Positions 1 to 11,217 are shown, numbered from the stretch's first letter. The stretch is DNA of 64,000 nucleotides from Hygrocybe punicea (GCA_963556145.1 OY744469.1:248001-312000); one strand, 5' to 3'. Program-made: numbers and translations. Notes: generated from the letters alone by a model not told the origin.

Positions 1-1300
1 TCTCACTAGATTATTTAATTTCTCTTTAGATACATTTGAGAATATTCTGGAAAAATTCTGAGAATAAGATGGCTTTGGAAGGTATTTTCTCCAATTTTCT
101 TTAGTTATAGCATGGGATATTTATTTGGAAACACTACAACATGCCCCGCAGGGCAGATTTTTTTCGATTCCACTCTCCCAGCTTTCTGTAAATGCTTGCT
201 ACTGTAAACAGTCTCTAGTCAATCCCTAACAAATAAACACCTACACATTGAATATAACTTATGTTGTTTGTGTTGATATGTTTATTTCTTTCCATTCAAA
301 AATATTATTAATTTTTTATTCAATTGTCCACTGATACCGGTATCGGGCCCAACATTGTAACACACAATGTCCTGGTCCATGGGCCCTCCATTGCACCTTT
401 CAATCCCTGTCCTCCTCGTTTCCCCCATTTCTGGAACTCTTTGATAGCTTTGGTGATCTTCTTGGATCCTTGGCATAGATCCATGAACAGCTTAGTGTTC
501 TCCACCAAAAGCTTGATGTTACCTTTAGATAAGGATTTTACACCAGATTGGAAATTCAGTAGACAGGGGATTGAGAGTGAGGATTGAGATTAAGCATAAT
601 GCTTCATTTGCATGTGAGCTGTGACATGTGACCTCCGGGATGGCTTGAAATTAATTATTAATCAATAAAATTTCTTGCAATGTCCCCCTGTTGTCCAGAT
701 TTCTAACTGGCCTTGGGTAGATGGGGGGCCCATGTCTGGACTTTGGAACTGGCATTTTTGCTACCTGGAGCAGTTTTGTCTGGACTTTACCCTGGTATTT
801 TGTGCTAAAACCTCAAAATTTGTCTGGATTTTGATCTGGCCTTGGTAGAGATAATCAGGGGTCCTAGAACACACTGGCCTCAGTAAGTGTGCTCCTGGTG
901 GCTTGTTCATGACATTGTAACCAGTTACTGCTCTTAACTTCTAGGAGCAAGGTCTTGTCTTAAAACCATGTCGCATGCTGATCGTCTTACAACTCCTTAA
1001 AACAAAAAGTTAGTGTCCATCATACTTTACATCCAAGGTGGTGATGCTGACCATTATCAGTGTTTGCACACTCTCGGTTGGTACATAGGTTGTAGTACCC
1101 CATGTGGCAGATTTGACAAATGTTGGCGAAGCTGATTCAAAAATCAGCTTCCACCTTTGGGGAGATTTTCAATTTGTAACACTGAACAAGATCGCCCTGA
1201 CAAAAGGTGTGGAGGCTAGTGTATGACATTGACCTCAAATTTTTCTTTCAACACAAGATGGTTTGAAGGGACCTTTGCAGAATCACCACATCCAGAATGC
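1..1300. other. AT-rich region with no recognised gene
   Basis: I see only short, low-quality ORFs here. An 87-codon ORF at 324-587 overlaps antisense ORFs at 282-508; none has a motif I recognise. The stretch is probably decayed repeat or the 5' side of the Harbinger-1 element that follows. Confidence 0.4.
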
Positions 1301-1332
1301 TATTAGGTGCCTTCAAAATGTGCGGTGGGATG
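1301..1332 (+). repeat. 32-bp direct repeat, copy 1
   Basis: This sequence, which reads TTCAAAATGTGCGGTGGGA in its core, recurs at 22113-22144 with two mismatches. The two copies flank the whole Harbinger-1 / Element A nest in direct orientation. Its role is unknown. Confidence 0.6.
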
Positions 1333-1461
1333 CACGCTCAGGGTCTATGTTGAACAGCTGGCAAAAGCCTGGCATACCCTCTGAGTTTGAATAGAAAATG
1401 TAGAATACAACTTGTTGTATTGATGTTTTATCACCAACTTGCATAGCTTGAGTATAACAAA

Positions 1462-2892
1462 ATGCCTCAGCTCCCAAATTTGTGTCCTCCTCGACTTCAT
1501 GTTACAAAATGGCAAATTATGCTTGATTCGCTTCAAAAACATTACATGGAGACCAACCTTGAACCCATCAAATATTTGTTATCAGATGATGAAAATAGCA
1601 ATGTTGATAGCCACAATACATCCCAGCCATTCTCTGCTTCAAGCAGTCCCCTTTCATCATGGCAAGGCAGTTCTCCAAGCTCTGATCACATTCGTGATAG
1701 CTCACCAGCTCCCAATGAAATTGACCTCATCACACTCCTTTATGACAAGTTCAAAGTCCTGTAAGATAAACTTCTTTCTACTCACTACCTTCAGTGCAGC
1801 ATTCCAATATCCTGCAACTCCCAAATGGATCTCCTTGTGTGGCACAAGGAAAATAGTCCAATTTGTTTCTGGAGGAAGGTCCGAGTCCATCTGGATACTT
1901 TTGATGACATCCTCTCCCTCATCAAGGATGACCCCATATTCGTCAGTAAATCAAAGATCAAATTCCTCTCCCTGTCCAACTCAGCATCTTTCTCAATCAT
2001 ATTGGTCACTACAGAAACACATCATCTGTTGATGACATCGCGGAATGGGCAGGAGTTGCACCTGGAACTGTTGTTAATTGCACAAAGCGGTACATGTTAG
2101 TGATCATCAGTCTTCATGACTGAGCCATGTCCCTACCGACTGAGAACAAGATATGCTCCTCAAAAGGTTGGAGTGAGAGGAAGGTGATTCTGGAATGGCG
2201 GAACAGCTGGCTGGCCATTGATGGAACAACATTCCCTCTTTTCCAGAAGCTGGGTCTACATGGAGAAGTGTGGTTTGACAAATCTTCGCAGTACTTGATG
2301 AATGGTCAATTTATCATTCTGCTTCATAATCTTCACATTGTCGACTACTCACTTGGGCACACTGGAAATGCCCATGCCTCCTATGCATTCCAGAGCACCT
2401 GCATCTCCTCCAATCATCAAACATTCCTCCCTGAATGTGAATGGATATGGGCTGACTCAGTATACCCAGTCCAACTTTGGTGTGTCCCACCATTTCAGAA
2501 ATGGCCCAATACCAAACTTTCTTGCAAACAAAGATGCTTCAATTACTGTTTGTCAACTGTGCAAGTCCAAGCAGAACATGCAATCGGCCTCCTCAAGGGC
2601 TGATTCAAATCCCTCTGTGAACTTCACATCCCGATTGGCTCTTGCAAACTTCACAACTGGGCAATTTTATGGGCCCATTGCTGTGTAGTGTGTCATACTC
2701 TTATCATTCAATTTGAGGGCGATGACTCCGATACTACATGGAGGAATTGATGCACATTTTCAACCCTACATGATGGTGATGACAGCACTGATCCAGGTTA
2801 CTATTTCTACAACTGTTCGGTTCAGGTCAATGCTGGCTATATGCACCTCCACCTTCTCAGGCGACGTAAATCTCATTTATGACATGTGTTTT
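1462..2892 (+). pseudogene. PIF/Harbinger-like DDE transposase, degenerate (Harbinger-1)
   Basis: Cut-and-paste transposase of the DDE_Tnp_4 type, broken into several frames. Readable blocks in order are an N-terminal region (1462-1764); a segment with KVRVHLDTFDDILSLIKDDP (within 1825-2100); and the catalytic core (2127-2603) with LAIDGTTFPLF (first D), YSLGHTGNAH, WIWADSVYP (second D) and QAEHAIGLLKG (E). The tail in another frame continues with a CKLHNWAILW-like segment to about 2790. At least three frameshifts and stop codons separate the blocks, so no functional protein is made. The partner gene of the same element lies convergently on the minus strand and is cut up by later insertions. 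The family call is by recognition of the conserved blocks; I am confident of the family and less so of exact ends. Confidence 0.82.
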
Positions 2893-3072
2893 CTTTTTTT
2901 TACCATCTGATTTTTTTTCACTCCTTTTTGCGCAACATATACATACCTCTGCACAATTAACCATCCCAATAGTTATTTTTTGGCTATACCATGTATATTG
3001 AGACTGAAAGAGACAAAAAGGACACCATGAAATATAGTACATGATGAAGACAAAACAAAATTTAACCCATCC

Positions 3073-3283
3073 CTAATTCTGCCTGCTTTCATCTGCTCCA
3101 TATAAATCACTACCCTCAGAAGTTACTGCAGCTCCGGTAAGATCAAGGCCCTGTTGGTCTGGCAGTAACAGCAGATTTGGAACCAGTGTATGGAGAGGTG
3201 GATGTGGATGTGGATGTGGAGGTGGAGGTGGAAATCCAACCATTTGGTTTGAAACAGGTGTTTGGCCTTGGTTTTGAAAGCGG
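3073..3283 (-). pseudogene. Harbinger-1 partner gene (Myb-like), 3' fragment
   Basis: Minus-strand reading gives a proline-rich C-terminal tail (GFPPPPPHPHPHPPLH, then LLLPDQQGLDLTG) ending at a stop codon at 3073-3075. It is the last exon of the protein whose middle and start lie at 18338-18922 and 20571-21644. Element A, with target duplication GCGG, separates this piece from the rest. The gene is convergent with the transposase at 1462-2892, the same arrangement as in Harbinger-2. Confidence 0.6.
3280..3283. repeat. Element A target-site duplication GCGG (left)
   Basis: GCGG directly before the LTR at 3284 matches GCGG at 18338-18341 directly after the other LTR. Four bp fits a Ty3/Gypsy integrase. 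Confidence 0.8.
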
Positions 3284-4691
3284 TGTTATGTGAATGTTTG
3301 TTTCACCAAGAATTACCGGAGTTGACTTTGTTCAGGTATCTTCTTGTTGTTCGTGGGTTTTTAATATCTAAATAACCTATCAGGAAGGGGTTTGTGGGTA
3401 TATGTACTATATGAATCAATAGAATGTAATAGTGAGGTCTCTTCAATTAAGAATTGAGACTTTGAGTAGGTATGAATAGCAATTGGGTGTGTGATGTACT
3501 GAAAATACTAATATTCACTACTAGAATATAAAAATATGAACTAATGAATACTGATAACAATATTCACCAGTTGAATATGGACAGTTTTGGCTACAGGGCC
3601 TATTCAATCAAGAGTATCTCTGGGTATTATAATATCTGACTTAAATCCGAAGCTTCAAACGCACATTGGCTACTAGTTCAGGGATATCTTTAATACCTTT
3701 TGAATACTCTGTTTTTTGTTTAGGATGAAACCTTAACCTTAGAAGTGTATCTATTTAGGATGAAACCTTAACCTTAGAAATGTATCTAGCTGACTAATGC
3801 TGACTAATGAATTGATTGAACTGAGTGAACTGGGTGAATTCTCCTTGATGACAAGGGGAACTCAGGGAATGATAGAATAAGAGTGAACTAGACTGGATTG
3901 CAAGCACTAGCTACTACAATGAGTAACTACTAGTACTAAGAGAATGAGGGATCACACTGTGTGAACCCAACTGAGAGTGACTACTGAGTGGTGAGGGGGG
4001 AAATCCTACTGACTACTGGAATTTGGGGGCCCTATTTATACTGTTGGAGAACAATGGGGGACTGAGAACAATGGGAAAGTGAGAACAATAGGACTGAGTC
4101 ATGAGAACAATGGATGGCATCAAAGAGGCTGTGAACAATGGGCTCTATCTCCATTTGGACTGTTTAGAACAATAGACTGCTCAGAACAATAGACCATTGT
4201 CTTTATGTAAGCAGAATATCACAATCACTCTCTGATGCATCCTATCTTATCATTATCTTATCATCCTCTTGTTCACATCTTATCTAATCATTTCCCATTA
4301 TCTAGCTGAGCCGCTTTTGATCAATACAAGTAAACAAGATTTGTAATCAATCCATTATTGCTAATATAGGTAACAATGCTAGTTGGGCTTGTCTCCTTGC
4401 ACGCGCAATACAGAGAAATATATAATAAATACTAATGAGTGGGGGATGTGCCTCTGTGCACCATACATAAACGGCTAGGTCTGGGCATTACTAGTGAAGC
4501 CATAATAAATGATATAAAGGTAAGCATATATGCTATTTGTGTCTGTTCACTAGCATGCGTAATGTGGAAAGGCATAGAATGGGTACTAATGAGTGTAGGT
4601 GTGCATCCATAGTGTTGCACTTAAATATCTAAGTCCGTGGTCCGATGGTAAACCCATGACATTACACCCAAAAACACTTGGGGTCATGACA
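3284..4691 (-). repeat. Element A 3' LTR
   Basis: 1408 bp, TG...CA ends. Contains a duplicated segment of about 33 bp (AGGATGAAACCTTAACC repeated near 3722-3775) that is single-copy in the solo LTR at 23026. A TATA box reads TATAAATA on the minus strand (4033-4040), preceded in U3 by an array of ATTGTTCT-type motifs. Confidence 0.95.
4047..4196 (-). promoter_or_regulatory. Array of seven ATTGTTC motifs in Element A U3 (3' LTR copy)
   Basis: On the element sense strand the motif ATTGTTCT or ATTGTTC occurs seven times in about 150 bp directly upstream of the TATA box, with CATTGTTCTC as the commonest form. One further ATTGT lies at the distal end in the opposite orientation. ATTGTT is the classic core for HMG-box (SOX/MAT type) proteins; that assignment is inference. 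The same array is at 17693-17842 in the 5' LTR. Confidence 0.6.
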
Positions 4692-4973
4692 TCCGCACAA
4701 CACAATTAAATCAACTGTCCCCAGTTGAAACCAAAAGAAAACAACTCTTTAATCTGAGAAGAAGCTTTTACATTATTACTATTCTTTTAACTTCTTCTTC
4801 ATCTTTCCAAAGAATTCCTCCCAATCTCGTACTCCGCACAACACAATTAAATCAACTGTCCCCAGTTGAAACCAAAAGAAAACAACTTTTTAATCTGAGA
4901 AGAAGCTTTTACATTATTACTATTCTTATAACTTCTTCTTCATCTTTCCCAAGAATTCCTCCCAATCTTGTAC
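4692..4973 (-). repeat. 141-bp tandem duplication next to Element A 3' LTR
   Basis: 4692-4832 and 4833-4973 are two nearly identical 141-bp units (each starts TCCGCACAACAC; a handful of substitutions). The right unit contains the last codons and stop of the third ORF; the left unit repeats them and abuts the LTR, so the 3' untranslated region and LTR junction were duplicated together. Confidence 0.9.
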
Positions 4974-5492
4974 ATCAACTCCTTCTGCCTTTAACCGATC
5001 CATGTTCTTCTTCGTAGCATTTAGTAGCGCCTTGAGGTGGTACTTAGGGCGAGTGCGCTTCTTTTGTAGCGGCTTAGGAAGTAATGCCGGAATTGCAGGG
5101 CGTTCGAAACGATTGCGGCGAGAGGAAGTTGGGTGGTTACGATTTGTGGAAAATGAAGGAGGCGATTCGAGCCATTCTCTAAACTCCGGGTCTAAGGGTA
5201 CAGATTGCGAAGGGACGGTGGCGGGTGGCATAGGAAAGTTGGGAAGACTATCCATGAAAAAGTCGAAATCGTCTGGCGGCGGACAGTCAACACCTCGTAC
5301 GTTCACAGATTCGAAATCGATGTATTCGTCAGATTCCGAAGGGGGTAGCGGTGGTGTCTGAGCGGGACTAGTTGGTTTGGTAAAAAAGTCCGTATCGTAT
5401 TCGGTGGGAGTATCGAATAAGCGTGATAAATCGAGACGGCGTAGAGGAATATCCATAGATGGAGAAGGTGAAGGACTGGAGTATGATGTCAT
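4926..5492 (-). CDS. Element A third ORF, 188 aa, downstream of pol
   Basis: A clean ORF between pol and the 3' LTR. It is open to 5648, but codon 1 of that longer frame is GTG; the first ATG is at 5492. The N-terminal two thirds is rich in Pro, Ser and acidic residues (TPPLPPSESDEYIDF, PPPDDFDFFMDSLPNFP). The last 70 residues are strongly basic (KPLQKKRTRPKYHLK, ending GKMKKKL). I see no signal peptide or membrane segment. I do not recognise the family. The position matches the env or accessory slot of LTR elements, and an acidic-then-basic layout would suit a nucleic-acid- or chromatin-binding accessory protein, which is inference. Its DNA is richer in CpG than most of the element, like the insert in gag. 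Expression would need a subgenomic or spliced RNA. Confidence 0.6.
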   Translation of the reverse strand: MTSYSSPSPSPSMDIPLRRLDLSRLFDTPTEYDTDFFTKPTSPAQTPPLPPSESDEYIDFESVNVRGVDCPPPDDFDFFMDSLPNFPMPPATVPSQSVPLDPEFREWLESPPSFSTNRNHPTSSRRNRFERPAIPALLPKPLQKKRTRPKYHLKALLNATKKNMDRLKAEGVDVQDWEEFLGKMKKKL

Positions 5493-5648
5493 AGTATGAT
5501 ATGGATTACGGTATATGGGCGTCTGGTAGTGCTGAAGCGCTGAGCGGAATAGCGGTGCAGTTGATGTAACAGGAGACGTTAAGGGAAAATATTTGTGGGG
5601 GAACCGGAATGGTGGGTCAAGCAATACTAATGTGGGACATTGTGTCAC

Positions 5649-6768
5649 AATAGGTCCCTGTGGGTCCAGAACTAAACTAGCCCTGGCCTTGCTATATTGG
5701 GATGATGTATTTCAAATTCGATTTAAGGTTGTATGATTGATCAAATCGGGATTTTACCATTCCCTTGGTTCTTCAGGGTCTTGAAGCTGTATCGGGTACA
5801 GATCTGCAATAGTACCAATGCTTATTTGGTCTAGACCGTTTACTCAGGTCACATGAGAAAACATGTGCCGGTCACGTGTTTTCCAGGGTCATAGCTGTAC
5901 ATTTGCACGATCCGTCTTTTCTTTCCTCTAGTCTGCCACTATGGTTCTGTAGTGCTCCACTCCTTTTTCTTGCTATGCCACTATGCAATAAATCGTAAAA
6001 AAATCTATCCGACGCTATGAATGGTCACTCCATCCTCCCTTCAAGAAAAACTCAAGAAAAACCAAACCGCTAAGTAACTTCTTATATTTATATTCAATTT
6101 TCACCATTACTGAATAATTGGCATGTAGATAAGACGGTCTAAATCTAGCCGTTCCTTACTACTATCTGCTGCAATCGTTTGACAACGAATTCGTCTGGAG
6201 GATGGATGGGCCGGGGGTGATGTTGAGCATCACTCCGTTTCAACTAGGGGCGAGCGCTATATTTTTCGGGTGGGACTCAGTTGCTGGACTACTGGGAGTG
6301 GAGGGTCACCGGTCGTTCGTCCATTTCTTTATCTTTCTATTCATACACCAGTTGTATTTCCTTTTATTCTATTTTCTATTTCATTATGTCTTGTCATTTC
6401 ATTTCGTTTCGTTTCGTTTCGTTTCGTTTCGTTACGTTTCGTTATGTCTTTTATATATATTATCATTGTATTCATATAATGGGTCCGTCAACTATTAGAT
6501 GAGAGGGGTTGTATTATCACTTTGTAGCGTTATATATATTTTCTTTGCATGTCTGACTTAAAAATGACCAGCAAATCATAAAACAAATAAAATTTATCCA
6601 ATCAGTTTAGATAGCATAAAAAAAGGGTGCGTGACGGGAAATCATGTGCATAGGTAAAAATAGCGGCCAATAAAAATGCATGGGGCATAGAAAAAGAGGG
6701 TGTGCAGCGGGAAATCACATGAGGGATAGGGGTCTTGGATATAACTGAATATTCAGTCACCAAAGGTG
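5649..6768. other. Element A spacer between pol and third ORF
   Basis: About 1.1 kb with no convincing coding sequence. It holds the pentanucleotide run at 6396-6443, T-rich tracts, and CpG-containing sequence. It may carry the promoter or a splice acceptor for the third ORF. Confidence 0.5.
6396..6443 (+). repeat. (GTTTC)n microsatellite
   Basis: About eight consecutive pentamer units GTTTC with two imperfect units. The apparent ORFs across it (repeated FVSFR) are artefacts of the repeat. Confidence 0.9.
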
Positions 6769-9700
6769 CTAGAATATCGGAATCAATGCAGAAAAAGGAA
6801 ATTCTTGAATGAATGAGTGTGGGGCTATACAATAGCGGTGAGGAATAATGGTATTGTATCTTTTCTGGAGTAAATCTGCAGATAGTGGCACTGGTAACTG
6901 ATGAAGATGATATATAGGATAACCATATTTTGACAACTTTAAACCTGCATCAAAGTCATCATTGCCAAGACCTGAGGGGTCATTGACTTCTCCTGGTATT
7001 TTTACTGAACCAACTGTAATGACACCTGTAATGGAACTGATTGGCGTTGTTTCATAAAGCCACATGTGACAGACAGTGGCTGGAACTTGATATTTTCTAA
7101 ATTCAAAATTCTTTGTGCGTGATGCAATGTGTGCAGCAAATTCTGGCTTGATGGCAAGAATAATATCTGTGATGTCTCCTGATTTAAGAGATATTAACTG
7201 ATTTACTGAGCAATCCTCTACTTCAGCAGCTTCATCTTCCTGGTCTGCTATTTCATAAAGGATAGGGTCAGTTCGATAAATGTATGGTAAAATCCGAAAT
7301 GCTGCATAATGCTCAGCATGCACAGCACCATCTAATTCTTTTAAAACATAAGTTCCTCTTCTTGTTTGTCTGACAACTTCATATGGGCCAAGGTAACGAG
7401 GGTCTGTCTTGAATTTTCCTATAGTCATCTCCAAACGACTATTATATACTAGAACTAGTTCTCCTGGCTGATAATCACGTTTTTGCAATCGTCTATGAAA
7501 TCTCTGATCAAATTGCAATTTAGATATGAAGCGAGCCTGTTTAAGCACAGCTGCTGCTTTATCAATATCTTCTTGATGTCTTCCAAGCTGACGTATGCGG
7601 AGTGCTAACAAATCTGATGTAGAAAGTCCTGAGCAAAAACCTTCAACCATAAATGTGGCTTCTGTTAGGTCAAAGGGAAGTATAGGATGAGTGCCATGGA
7701 GTAGATAATAAGGTGAGTATCCAGTAACACTGCTGACTGTAATTCGGTCTGCAAATGATGCTAACTCTACGTGCTTGTGCCAATTCTTGATTTTTCCAGT
7801 CTTATCTTTTTCACAGGACTTGACTATGGCTTCACGTAGAGTAAAATGTCCTCTTTCTATTACACCATTTGCATGCTTATTGTAGGGTGATATGCGAACC
7901 TGAGGAATTCCTAGTCTTCTAAGCAGAGACTCAAATGCTCCTTTGACTTCTCCTCCATTATCAGTAACTACATGTTCAATGGCACCATAGCGACAATAGA
8001 TCTGTTCCCAGAAGAATTTTGCTAAGTTGTGTGAATTGTTTGATCTTAGAGCTTTTACTTCAGTTGCTCCTGATAAATCATCACGTGCTGCTACAATGAA
8101 ATGGTAGCCTCCTGAAGGTGGCATAAACATTACATCAATGTATACCTTTTGAAAAATTGCTGTAGGGGTAGAAATTGTAGGGGAAATTTCGATTTTCTTC
8201 AAGCTCCTAATTTGACACTGATGACATGATGAAATGTGGTAATGGACATCTGCTCTGAGATGAGGCCAAAAAAATCGAAGTTTGACTAAGTCAAACACAG
8301 CTTGTTCTCCTTTATGACCTAAGTTTTCATGAGCTTGAGTGAGAATGGCGATTCTTTTCTTTGCATTCATAATCACTAATGAAGGCATTTTCTGGCCATT
8401 TCTTCTAAACAGTTTATCATCTTTTAAATAAAATTGTCCAGTTTTCTTCAGAAATCTTCTTCTTGCCTGCAAGGTATCTGTTGAAGGCATTTCCAATGTG
8501 GATAAAAAATGTTTTACTTGAATGAGTATCTTGTCCTGTTGTAATTTAATTTCATTATTTGAAAGGAGTGTGATGGCCTTGTATGGCAATTTGGTAGGGA
8601 CAGTGAAGCTAAATTTTCTTATTTCATGTGGATCAGGAACATGAACAAGCAAGGCAATATCATCTAGCCATGAATCATCATGCTTTTCAATTTCTTCATT
8701 ATCTGCAAGTTCTCTGCGAGAAAGTGCATCTGGTCCCCTAAACTGGGTTGCAGGTACATGAATAAGTTTGAAGTCAAATAATAAAATTCCTTGAATCCAT
8801 CTGTTTATGGCTGCATTAGGTTGTAAATCCGGTTCATTGAGCATGCCTTTTATAAACTTGGCATCTACCTCTATATGTAAATTCTTTATTCCTATTAAAT
8901 ACAGTCTCCAGTGGCGTAACGCGCGGTATAGTCCATATAACTCCAGTTTTGGCTGTGAATATCTGGATTCTCTTTCACTCATTGGTATTGAACCATATCT
9001 AGCAGGGCGACGATTTCCATTTTCATCTTCTTGTGATAAAATAAAACCGGCAGCAATATGGCTACTGTCTACTGATAAATATGTGGGTCTATCTGATGTA
9101 TAATCAATAGAGCGGAGTGCAGGTGCTGAAGAAACCTTTTCTTTCAATGCCTGGAAAGCTGCTTGTCTTCTTTCATCCCATATAAACTCTGCTCCTTTAT
9201 GGAATAACTCTGCTAGTGGCTTGGCTAGTGCAGAATAATTTTCTATCCAAATGCGAACTGTTCCACAGAGACCTAGGAAGCCTCTAACATCCTTGGGAGT
9301 CTTGAGTGGGGGCCAGTCCAAAACCTTTTGTACTCTACTATCATCAGGACAACGTCCTTCCGGAGTGCATTTCTGTCCTACGATCACGACACTTGAGCGG
9401 CAAAGTTGTGTCTTCTTAGCTGATATTGTCATTCCTGCACAAGCAAGGCGATGCATAATGCGATGTACATCTTGAGCGTGCTCCCAAATAAACCTTCTGA
9501 TTCCTGGATTTTCTAGTAAAACTTCTGGTCTTCCGTCTTGATCAGGATAAATGGATGAAGGTCCTTTTATAGGTAAATCATCAATGAAGCTATTTGCAGT
9601 ATGAGGGATTTCATCTTGAAGGATGAAGCACATACAACGTTGGAATTCTGCAGGTGAATTTGTGAATCCAGTGGGAAGTGATGTGAGACGAAGTAATCCC

Positions 9701-11217
9701 AGTGGTGTCATGAATGCAGTGAGGTCACGAGATGTAGGATGTACTTTCCTAGCATCAAATCCCCATAGTAAATCGAAGACTGTATAGCATTGGCGACCAG
9801 CGAAAGGTTCTACAAATTCATCTAGTATTGGAGGAAGGCCTGCATCACGTATTGTAACTGCATTGAGAGGTTGCAAATCATGGACTATACGAAGTTTTCC
9901 ATCCTTCTTGCTTACACAAAACCATCTTGACCTATAAGAGGATTGACTTGGTTCATATACACCAGCATCTATTTTTCTCTTCAAAACATCCATGACTTTT
10001 TCTCTAAGTCCTGGTGGTATAGGAATATTTCGAAATGCCCAGGGTACATGTGGGACAGTAGGGATGATGTATGGTGAAAAGTAAGATTCCTTAAGTGTGC
10101 CTCTTTCAGTATCTTCAAAGCCAATAGCATCTTGGTTAAGTGACAAGAGGTGAGTAAATAATTTTTCTTCTTCTGGCCAAAGAAATCCATCATTGTTTAT
10201 CTTGAGTATCTTCAGACGTTCAGATGTAAGCTTCTCTGTAGGTATGAAGTCTGGTGGTATCATAGGAAGTGGTGGTAATGTGGAAAGAGGGTCATAGGGA
10301 AATTTCCTTGTAACACGTGCATCTTCTGGAAAGGTTCCAGGGACAGGATTTATTTTCTTGTCCACTCTTTTGTAAGCTGTAAGTGTTAATGGATATCCTT
10401 GACTATCTGTTTCTTCACAAGGGAATATGAGAATGTCTCCTTCTTCACATATTAAGGTTCCTTCTCCTATAATGTAGTAATAGTCTGCTTCTTCTGAGGC
10501 ACTTTCTTGCTTATTTGGTACTTCATTAAGATTGTAATCTTGATTGTCTTCATCTTCTGGGTAGACTAAAATAGGCATAGTTGTTTCTTGGCTATCCTTA
10601 ATAGTCTCATAGTATACACTGAATTGTTCTAGTGGCTTATCTTCATGCTTAGAATTTTGAGGGTCCTCTTCATACAGTCTGACAGAAGTTATATTTGTCA
10701 GTTCAGTTTGTTTGTACACAGGTATACTAGGGCTGGCTAAGGATGTCAAATCCTGAATAGTCTTTGAAAATATAAACTTGTACACTATCACATCAAGTAA
10801 TAAAATGTAGTACAGACAGATATAAAGAAGAGAGGTTTGACATAGGGGCAAAAATATTGTTGCAAGAGTAAACAAATCACTAAGTAATTGTGGACTTGAG
10901 ATATTTGGGAGGATCAAAATATCCTTCCTTAAGCAAATCTGCCACTGCTTCAGGGCGGCGAAAGCGCATATCCAAGACTGCATTGATAGCATCAGAGAGT
11001 AACATGCGGCGATTGGAGCGAAAGATGATAGAGGAATTTTTGAGGAAGGTGATTTCTTCTTCTTCAAGGAGAGGGTTTGACTCTGTGAAGTGAAGGGGCC
11101 TAAAATACTCTGTTGCAGGTTCAGGTAGTCCTTCAGAAACTCCTTCTTCCAGAAACCGAAATAGTAAACACTTGTGGTTGAAATAATAGCGGACGGGGTC
11201 ATTTGAAGGCCTTTCAT
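6769..11217 (-). CDS. Element A Pol: RT, RNase H, integrase and C-terminal ASCH-like domain
   Basis: Replication polyprotein of 1482 codons counted from the first ATG of the frame; real expression probably starts by frameshift from gag. Reverse transcriptase (about residues 390-600) shows VSKKDGKLRIVHDL, LLWGFD and FIDDLPI (the usual YxDD is FIDD). RNase H (about 710-850) has LSVDSSHIAAG and ends in the tether GPDALSRRE. Integrase (about 960-1200) has the H-H-C-C zinc site (HENLGHKGE, then CHQCQ) and the D-D-E triad (YIDVMFM, TDNGGE, NGVIERG). No chromodomain follows. Instead residues about 1345-1470 form an extra domain (ILAIKPEFAAHI, FEFRKY, LYETTPISSITGVI, PIYHLHQLP) that resembles ASCH/PUA-fold domains and is shared with Element B. 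The frame is +1 relative to gag, with 338 nt of overlap. Confidence 0.93.
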   Translation of the reverse strand: MKGLQMTPSAIISTTSVYYFGFWKKEFLKDYLNLQQSILGPFTSQSQTLSLKKKKSPSSKIPLSSFAPIAACYSLMLSMQSWICAFAALKQWQICLRKDILILPNISSPQLLSDLFTLATIFLPLCQTSLLYICLYYILLLDVIVYKFIFSKTIQDLTSLASPSIPVYKQTELTNITSVRLYEEDPQNSKHEDKPLEQFSVYYETIKDSQETTMPILVYPEDEDNQDYNLNEVPNKQESASEEADYYYIIGEGTLICEEGDILIFPCEETDSQGYPLTLTAYKRVDKKINPVPGTFPEDARVTRKFPYDPLSTLPPLPMIPPDFIPTEKLTSERLKILKINNDGFLWPEEEKLFTHLLSLNQDAIGFEDTERGTLKESYFSPYIIPTVPHVPWAFRNIPIPPGLREKVMDVLKRKIDAGVYEPSQSSYRSRWFCVSKKDGKLRIVHDLQPLNAVTIRDAGLPPILDEFVEPFAGRQCYTVFDLLWGFDARKVHPTSRDLTAFMTPLGLLRLTSLPTGFTNSPAEFQRCMCFILQDEIPHTANSFIDDLPIKGPSSIYPDQDGRPEVLLENPGIRRFIWEHAQDVHRIMHRLACAGMTISAKKTQLCRSSVVIVGQKCTPEGRCPDDSRVQKVLDWPPLKTPKDVRGFLGLCGTVRIWIENYSALAKPLAELFHKGAEFIWDERRQAAFQALKEKVSSAPALRSIDYTSDRPTYLSVDSSHIAAGFILSQEDENGNRRPARYGSIPMSERESRYSQPKLELYGLYRALRHWRLYLIGIKNLHIEVDAKFIKGMLNEPDLQPNAAINRWIQGILLFDFKLIHVPATQFRGPDALSRRELADNEEIEKHDDSWLDDIALLVHVPDPHEIRKFSFTVPTKLPYKAITLLSNNEIKLQQDKILIQVKHFLSTLEMPSTDTLQARRRFLKKTGQFYLKDDKLFRRNGQKMPSLVIMNAKKRIAILTQAHENLGHKGEQAVFDLVKLRFFWPHLRADVHYHISSCHQCQIRSLKKIEISPTISTPTAIFQKVYIDVMFMPPSGGYHFIVAARDDLSGATEVKALRSNNSHNLAKFFWEQIYCRYGAIEHVVTDNGGEVKGAFESLLRRLGIPQVRISPYNKHANGVIERGHFTLREAIVKSCEKDKTGKIKNWHKHVELASFADRITVSSVTGYSPYYLLHGTHPILPFDLTEATFMVEGFCSGLSTSDLLALRIRQLGRHQEDIDKAAAVLKQARFISKLQFDQRFHRRLQKRDYQPGELVLVYNSRLEMTIGKFKTDPRYLGPYEVVRQTRRGTYVLKELDGAVHAEHYAAFRILPYIYRTDPILYEIADQEDEAAEVEDCSVNQLISLKSGDITDIILAIKPEFAAHIASRTKNFEFRKYQVPATVCHMWLYETTPISSITGVITVGSVKIPGEVNDPSGLGNDDFDAGLKLSKYGYPIYHLHQLPVPLSADLLQKRYNTIIPHRYCIAPHSFIQEFPFSALIPIF

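Noticed and set aside
324..587. 87-codon ORF near the left end
   Set aside because: Overlapped by antisense ORFs, no motif, no neighbours that support it.
4432..4620. 62-codon ORF found in all four Element A LTRs
   Set aside because: The first codon is GTG in the LTR copies, it has no recognisable motif, and its survival is explained by the high similarity of the copies.
6396..6443. Telomere-like repeat
   Set aside because: GTTTC pentamers do not fit the TTAGGG-type fungal telomere repeat and the tract lies inside a retrotransposon.
6202..6502. Overlapping ORFs with FVSFRFVSF repeats
   Set aside because: Translation of the (GTTTC)n microsatellite.
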